DNA of 64,000 nucleotides, taken from JBCBKU01 sp038521345. Lineage in GTDB: Bacteria > Pseudomonadota > Alphaproteobacteria > Rhodobacterales > Rhodobacteraceae. Shown piece by piece: positions 60,142 to 64,000 of this stretch (the first letter of the stretch is position 1; every line of letters begins with the position of its first letter). The stretch lies in contig JBCBKU010000016.1 in NCBI GenBank assembly GCA_038521345.1, forward strand, positions 10,364 through 74,363, in the 5' to 3' direction. Below the pieces are notes generated by a model, which saw only the letters and a program-made list of their open reading frames with translations, made no database searches and was not told the origin of the DNA. The position numbers were made by a program, and so were the translations under genes.

Positions 60142-61033
60142 AAGGGGTCGATTGATAAATCTCGTTGACCCAGTTGCCATATAGAAGATGGGCGTGGCTT
60201 CTCCAGCGATTGAGCGGTGTCTTCGCGGGATCGTCATCGGGATAGTAGTTGCGCGGCACGGCGATCGGACTGCCGGAAGCCGTGTCGCGGTCGTATTCTT
60301 CTTTCAGCGTTCCGCTGTCATATTCGAAATGGTTGAAGATATAGAGCGCGCGATGCTCGGCATCCTCGACGAGACAGGGCCCGACTTCGTCGGACCCAAG
60401 AAGTGTGGTCAACCCGGTTGCGCCGTCGATCTCGGCCTGACGCATTTCCGTCCAACGGCTGACCGGGATGACGCAATCATCGGAAAATCCCCTGAGGTAG
60501 GGGCTTTGCGGTGCAAGGTTGATGTGCCGGTAGCAGCCGAACGCCTTGGCCTCCAGCATGTGTTTCGCCACCCCGTGGAAATGGTTGATCATTGCCATCC
60601 CACCCCAGCAGACCCCAAAGGTCGAGTGCACATTGGTTTGCGTCCAGTCCATCACGGCCCGCAATTCGTCCCAATAGGTGACCTCTTCGAACGGCAGGTG
60701 CTCGATGGGCGCACCGGTGATGACGAGCCCATCGAACTTCTCGTCCCGAACCTCGGCGAAGGGACGATAGAACGCCTCCATATGTTCGGCGGCGGTGTTC
60801 TTTGTCTGATGCTCGCTCATCCGGATAAGGTGGAAATCGATTTGCAGTGGCGTCGCGCCGATCAGGCGGGCAAACTGGTTCTCTGTCTGGATTTTTTTCG
60901 GCATCAGGTTCAGAAGTCCGATGCGCAGGGGCCGGATGTCCTGTCGCGCCGCCCGGGTGTCCGACATGACCATGACGCCCTCGTCGCTGAGGACGCGGAA
61001 GGCAGGCAGATCGGAAGGCAGCGTAATCGGCAT
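60116..61033 (-). CDS. metA: Homoserine O-acyltransferase MetA
   Basis: Activates homoserine for methionine synthesis. The 305-residue protein has MPKKIQTENQFARLIGATPL, the catalytic Cys in STFGVCWGGMAMINHFHG (about residue 142) and His in IFNHFEYDSGTL with Glu following. The residue that sets the acyl donor (111 in known structures) is Glu in TGAPIEHLPFEE, as in acetyl-CoA-using MetA enzymes, whereas the succinyl type has Gly. I therefore predict O-acetylhomoserine; this needs assay. ATG 61033 is the normal N-terminus MPITLPSDLPA. Confidence 0.93.
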   Translation of the reverse strand: MPITLPSDLPAFRVLSDEGVMVMSDTRAARQDIRPLRIGLLNLMPKKIQTENQFARLIGATPLQIDFHLIRMSEHQTKNTAAEHMEAFYRPFAEVRDEKFDGLVITGAPIEHLPFEEVTYWDELRAVMDWTQTNVHSTFGVCWGGMAMINHFHGVAKHMLEAKAFGCYRHINLAPQSPYLRGFSDDCVIPVSRWTEMRQAEIDGATGLTTLLGSDEVGPCLVEDAEHRALYIFNHFEYDSGTLKEEYDRDTASGSPIAVPRNYYPDDDPAKTPLNRWRSHAHLLYGNWVNEIYQSTPYDQSRIGT

Positions 61034-61099
61034 GGTTGTAGAGCCCCGGCTCGGCGCGTGAGGCGTGGTCTTACTGCCATGGGATGGGACGTGCAACAT

Positions 61100-61117
61100 G
61101 GCCAGCGCGCGCTGGCC
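61100..61117 (-). other. 18-bp perfect palindrome in metA leader
   Basis: GGCCAGCGCGCGCTGGCC is self-complementary over its full length. It begins 6 bases after the stop of the DAPG-hydrolase-like gene and lies 67 bases upstream of metA. There is no U-tract, so terminator, operator or leader structure are all possible. Confidence 0.5.
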
Positions 61118-61123
61118 CAACGT

Positions 61124-61975
61124 TCAGAATGCTAGCGACCCTTCCGCATTCTGATGTTCATAAGGGTTGCGGGCGGAACGGTATCCAGCGGTCCGGCGGG
61201 CGAAAAGGTCAGGCCCTTGGGCGGTCTGCGAGAGTGCCCCGTCCGGGGCTGCGTTCATGTCGGGACCGTATTGCAGATCGTCCGGTTTTGATCGTTGAGC
61301 CCAAAGCGCCGGAAGGAAGTTCTCGAACGTCCCGACCTCGATCGCGTTGTGCGTATGCCAGGCCGAGAAGAAGTCCGTCGTGTAGTCGCCGGTGATCTTC
61401 CGGTTAAGCGCCTTCGAGACCGGATCGCGGCCACTGACGCCCACCACAATCTCGTAGTGATAATGCACGCCCATATGGACACCGTCGCGGACAACGTCCT
61501 GATACCGGATCGAAAGCACCATGGCCTTGCCCATAATCGGAAGAACCTTGCCCATCGACCAGCCGTCCGGCTCGCAGTAGAGGATCTTGAGCGTGGTATC
61601 GACCGGATAGGTCAGACCGTAGCGCTCGTATTGCATGGCCTCTTGAATACCGATGGAGGCGCCGGCGCGTGACGTCCCGCCCGGACCAAGGGACCCCGAC
61701 AGCGTTGCATTGATGTGATCCGAAGGATGCCAGAGCAGGTAACCCGGTACAGTCGACCCTTCGTACTGCGGCACGTCACGAAGCCGGACGCGGAGATTCG
61801 GGAAATTCAGAAACCACCAATGGATCATTTCGGCGGTTACGCCGCGCAGAAGCGCGTGGTTCAGCACCACGCAAAACTGACCGTTGTCACGGTTGATGAT
61901 CTCGAATTGTGTGGAAGAGGTCGGTTTCAGCACCCATCCGTAATTCCGCGGGGTCGGCATGGTCAGGTCAGACAT
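61124..61975 (-). CDS. DAPG hydrolase (PhlG)-like protein
   Basis: A 283-residue protein resembling the PhlG/2,4-diacetylphloroglucinol hydrolase family. The pattern is NHALLRGVTAEMIHWWFLNF (about residue 40), GYLLWHPSDHINATLSGS, YHYEIVVGVSGRD and AWHTHNAIEVGTFENFLP (HxxxE pair). PhlG uses a zinc site formed by His and Glu residues to cleave a C-C bond; candidate ligands are His and Glu in those motifs. The true substrate is unknown and unlikely to be DAPG here. A Crp/Fnr-type gene lies upstream on the same strand. Confidence 0.65.
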   Translation of the reverse strand: MSDLTMPTPRNYGWVLKPTSSTQFEIINRDNGQFCVVLNHALLRGVTAEMIHWWFLNFPNLRVRLRDVPQYEGSTVPGYLLWHPSDHINATLSGSLGPGGTSRAGASIGIQEAMQYERYGLTYPVDTTLKILYCEPDGWSMGKVLPIMGKAMVLSIRYQDVVRDGVHMGVHYHYEIVVGVSGRDPVSKALNRKITGDYTTDFFSAWHTHNAIEVGTFENFLPALWAQRSKPDDLQYGPDMNAAPDGALSQTAQGPDLFARRTAGYRSARNPYEHQNAEGSLAF

Positions 61976-62032
61976 TGCGGGCCATCCTTCGAAGTCTGGG
62001 CGCAGACTAGGCGGACCGGCGGAGCAGCTTGC

Positions 62033-62629
62033 TTAACCCGAGTTAACTCTCTGACGATTTTTCTGGAACCGGCTGAACCCTTGCGGCGTCATGCCAAGGA
62101 AGCGGGCCAGATGCATCGCCGGAACGTCGCGGACGACATTCCGGTACTCTGTTTCGAGGAACCGCATACGCATTTCGCTGTTGGTCAGGGTCTTGGCCAC
62201 CAGCACCGACTTGTCGAAGATCAACGTTTGCATGACCTTCTTTCGAAGATACCGACCGAACGGACCACCATCGAGGTACTCGGCTTCGAAGATCTCGTGC
62301 GGGATGAGAATTCCGGTTACCGACGTGATCGCGAAGAGCCGCTCAAGGGCGTTCTCGCGCAGCCAGAAACTGTCCAGATTAGTGCAGAGGTGACCGGGTT
62401 CGAAGAACCGTGCGATGGGCGTGGAGCCGTCGGCGAGCGTGCGTTCGGACGCTGTGGTCCCAGAGACGACGAAGAGGACGGCCTTGGTCACCCGGAACTC
62501 GGGGAATATCTCGTCCTTCGGCTCGTAGGAGACGTCGGTCAGGTCCGAAGAGATCCTCAGCCAGTCCGTTTTCGTGACCTGTTCATCCACCGCCTCCATA
62601 TCGTCGCGTAGCGCGCGGAAACCCGTCAT
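62033..62629 (-). CDS. Crp/Fnr family-like transcriptional regulator
   Basis: A 198-residue protein with a cNMP-binding-type jelly roll (KAVLFVVSGTTASERTLADG, then LFAITSVTGILIPHEIFEAE, about 50-120) and a C-terminal HTH (VPAMHLARFLGMTPQGFSRF, about 170-190). No cysteine cluster of Fnr type is seen, and the cAMP-contact Arg is not evident, so the effector is unknown. It lies 57 bases upstream of the DAPG-hydrolase-like gene and 3 bases after the ATPase gene on the same strand. Confidence 0.75.
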   Translation of the reverse strand: MTGFRALRDDMEAVDEQVTKTDWLRISSDLTDVSYEPKDEIFPEFRVTKAVLFVVSGTTASERTLADGSTPIARFFEPGHLCTNLDSFWLRENALERLFAITSVTGILIPHEIFEAEYLDGGPFGRYLRKKVMQTLIFDKSVLVAKTLTNSEMRMRFLETEYRNVVRDVPAMHLARFLGMTPQGFSRFQKNRQRVNSG

Positions 62630-62632
62630 GCG

Positions 62633-63496
62633 CTAGCTCTGCCCGGGAAGGGCGCGCGCGATGATCGCGAGCAGATCGGCCTCGGATGTGATCCGCGCGA
62701 CATCCTCGGCCCTCAACGTGAGGCCCCAGCGTTCGGCCATGGACCGGTAGCGGGGCTGGCGATGGGCCAGAGCACGCGCAAACGTCCACCGGATGAACGC
62801 GTCCGGGTCGACCTCGGTCTCCGATTGCCCGGTCTCGGTCAAATAGGTCGCCCACGCCGTATCCAGAAACGTCTCCTGATAACACATGGGCTTTGGGTCG
62901 GCGTCGAAGCGGCGGACAAGTTCAGCCGTATGCGCCTCTGTGCCTTCGATCCAGACCAACAGCAGATTCTCCGCCAGTGCCGACAGCACAGGATCCTCGG
63001 GATCTTCAGGGTTGACGACCTCGCAAAGCGAGCCCGACGCGTCGCACACGAAATGATCGTAGCCATAAAGGGTCTTCGCGCGGTCGATGAATTCGGCGGT
63101 GTCGTGCATCGCGGCAATTTCGGCCGTGCGGTGCCGCCCCTGGCGGCGGCGGTACTCGGCGATCGGGAGGCCGCCTTTGGCCGGGTCGCCCGGCTTGCCC
63201 AGATAGGTCGAAAGCGGCGACAGGTTGTCGAAGGTGATGTTCGATCCGACGTAGATCGAGTCGCTTTTCAGCAAGTCCGCAAGGAAGGGAACCTTCATCG
63301 CCTCGGCCTTGAAATTATCGGCGATGTACTCGCCCATGTACCGGGTGCCGATCCGGTAATCGACCGAGTAGTGGAACCAGTTCCCCGAACGTCGCAACAG
63401 GCTCGAGACATGGGTCTTGCCGAGACCTGACATCCCGAAGAACAGGATGCGGCGCGCGGGCGCACGGCGCCAGGCCTCTGCGGACTCGTAGATCAT
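62633..63496 (-). CDS. P-loop ATPase of unknown function
   Basis: A 287-residue protein. Walker A is ILFFGMSGLGKTHVSSLLRR (about residue 22), followed by WFHYSVDYRIGTRYMGEYIA. A central Asp region HFVCDASGSLCEVVNPEDPE may form the Walker B. The C-terminal ~90 residues are helical. It resembles the ATPases of unknown role seen in roseobacters; I cannot give a pathway. It is 3 bases from the Crp/Fnr-like gene on the minus strand. Confidence 0.7.
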   Translation of the reverse strand: MIYESAEAWRRAPARRILFFGMSGLGKTHVSSLLRRSGNWFHYSVDYRIGTRYMGEYIADNFKAEAMKVPFLADLLKSDSIYVGSNITFDNLSPLSTYLGKPGDPAKGGLPIAEYRRRQGRHRTAEIAAMHDTAEFIDRAKTLYGYDHFVCDASGSLCEVVNPEDPEDPVLSALAENLLLVWIEGTEAHTAELVRRFDADPKPMCYQETFLDTAWATYLTETGQSETEVDPDAFIRWTFARALAHRQPRYRSMAERWGLTLRAEDVARITSEADLLAIIARALPGQS

Positions 63497-63528
63497 TGCG
63501 CGCTCTTAGCCGGGGCAAGACGCTGAGG

Positions 63529-64000
63529 CTAGAGGATTTTCAGAGATATCGGCCGAAGCCATTGGAGGACGCGGCCATCAAGGATCAGGAGGCCGATCGT
63601 CAGTATGCCAAAGCCTGCATAGGCGCCGGACCTCAGCTCTTCACCCAGCACCGTCGCGCCCAGAAGGATCGCGACCGGCGGGATCAGCAAGGTGCAGAGA
63701 AGCAGGTTGCCTGCCCCGGCGGCCCGCAGCACCCGGTAGTACAGCAGATAGGCACCGGCCGTCGCGATGAGCCCGTAATAAGCGATGGCGAGCCAGGTGA
63801 GTGGTGAAAGATCCAGTCGCGGTGGCCCGTCATAGGCCAGTGCGATTGGAACCATGACAAGTGCCGATGCGGTCAGCATGCCAGCCGCAGCGACTTCTGG
63901 GGCAAGTCCGGAAAGCCGTAGCCGCGCCCATGCACCGCCCAGAGCATAGGACACGGTTCCGGCCAGAACCGCGATCTGGGCCAGCGAGCGCAGGTTGAGG
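63529..64000 (-). CDS. EamA/DMT-family transporter, C-terminal part (partial)
   Basis: The frame is open to the window end, so about 157 C-terminal residues are seen. Five hydrophobic helices: AQIAVLAGTVSYALGGAWA, AAGMLTASALVMVPIALAYD, LTWLAIAYYGLIATAGAYLL, NLLLCTLLIPPVAILLGATV and YAGFGILTIGLLILDGRVL. This matches the second EamA repeat of drug/metabolite transporters (SFLLIPPVxAxLLGxxxLGE). The N-terminal half lies beyond 64000. Substrate unknown. Confidence 0.88.
   Translation of the reverse strand, partial: LNLRSLAQIAVLAGTVSYALGGAWARLRLSGLAPEVAAAGMLTASALVMVPIALAYDGPPRLDLSPLTWLAIAYYGLIATAGAYLLYYRVLRAAGAGNLLLCTLLIPPVAILLGATVLGEELRSGAYAGFGILTIGLLILDGRVLQWLRPISLKIL

Noticed and set aside
61034..61123. 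SAM-II riboswitch upstream of metA
   Set aside because: Looked for because it is frequent before metA in alphaproteobacteria, but the conserved core and pseudoknot pattern are not visible.
62033..62047. CtrA site TTAA...TTAAC between the Crp/Fnr-like and DAPG-hydrolase-like genes
   Set aside because: The half sites are 6 bases apart rather than 7 and the first overlaps the stop codon; more likely chance.

Overview
The window looks like a chromosomal segment of an alphaproteobacterium of the Rhodobacteraceae (Roseobacter group). The DNA is GC-rich and densely coded. Pointers to that group are a CckA hybrid kinase beside recA, an IscR with a single cysteine next to an iscR-sufB-sufCD-sufS cluster, DUF1127, DUF6356 and IalB proteins, a YcbK-like peptidase next to an L,D-transpeptidase, a eukaryotic-type isocitrate dehydrogenase, and a perfect GAAC-N7-GAAC SOS box. 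I see no prophage, insertion sequence, CRISPR array or rRNA operon. The one tRNA is tRNA-Arg(CCG).

Layout. 1-11.2 kb: the 3' end of guaB, a membrane-anchored protein with a long Gly/Ser/Thr/Asp tail, an RsmB-type rRNA methyltransferase, cckA, recA, a DUF1127 protein, alaS, a DUF1330 protein and a MOSC protein. 11.2-20 kb: typA; an Lrp regulator with YitT and SMR membrane proteins; a DUF6356 protein; icd; an HD phosphohydrolase; a secreted three-module cyanovirin-like protein divergent from a Hint-domain protein; and an alpha/beta hydrolase. 20-29.4 kb: the iron-sulfur assembly cluster (iscR, a cysteine desulfurase, sufB, five small uncharacterised genes, sufC, sufD, two membrane proteins, sufS). 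29.4-36.5 kb: tRNA-Arg, an ABC exporter, a branched-chain amino-acid-type binding protein, an aminotransferase, an MBL hydrolase, an SDR and a YcbK-type peptidase. 36.5-47.7 kb: an L,D-transpeptidase, an lpxD-ACP-ketosynthase cassette, IalB, a HerA-like ATPase, a CorC-type transporter, xerD with two upstream partners. 47.8-64 kb: aroK-aroB, a rhomboid-independent site-2 protease, cupin, ssb, lytic transglycosylase, penicillin-acylase family enzyme, a 3-hydroxyisobutyrate-dehydrogenase-like enzyme, VOC, GNAT, TetR, PPK2, hydrolase, metA, a DAPG-hydrolase-like protein, a Crp/Fnr regulator, an ATPase, and a DMT transporter cut by the window end.

How it fits together. Most genes are housekeeping (DNA repair, translation, Fe-S assembly, envelope, shikimate and methionine synthesis). 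The parts most worth a second look are non-coding or small. A 17-bp palindrome lies between iscR and the divergent hydrolase, with a related copy inside the desulfurase gene upstream of sufB. A block of small proteins, including one with a threefold MVGG repeat, is embedded in the suf cluster. A CtrA-like box precedes cckA, and a CtrA-like box plus SOS boxes precede recA. A possible short transcript lies in the 423-bp gap at 41685-42107. A string of hairpins lies between convergent genes near 31.7 kb. A 20-bp tandem repeat lies upstream of the L,D-transpeptidase gene. Three convergent gene pairs have stop codons interlocked by exactly 4 bases.
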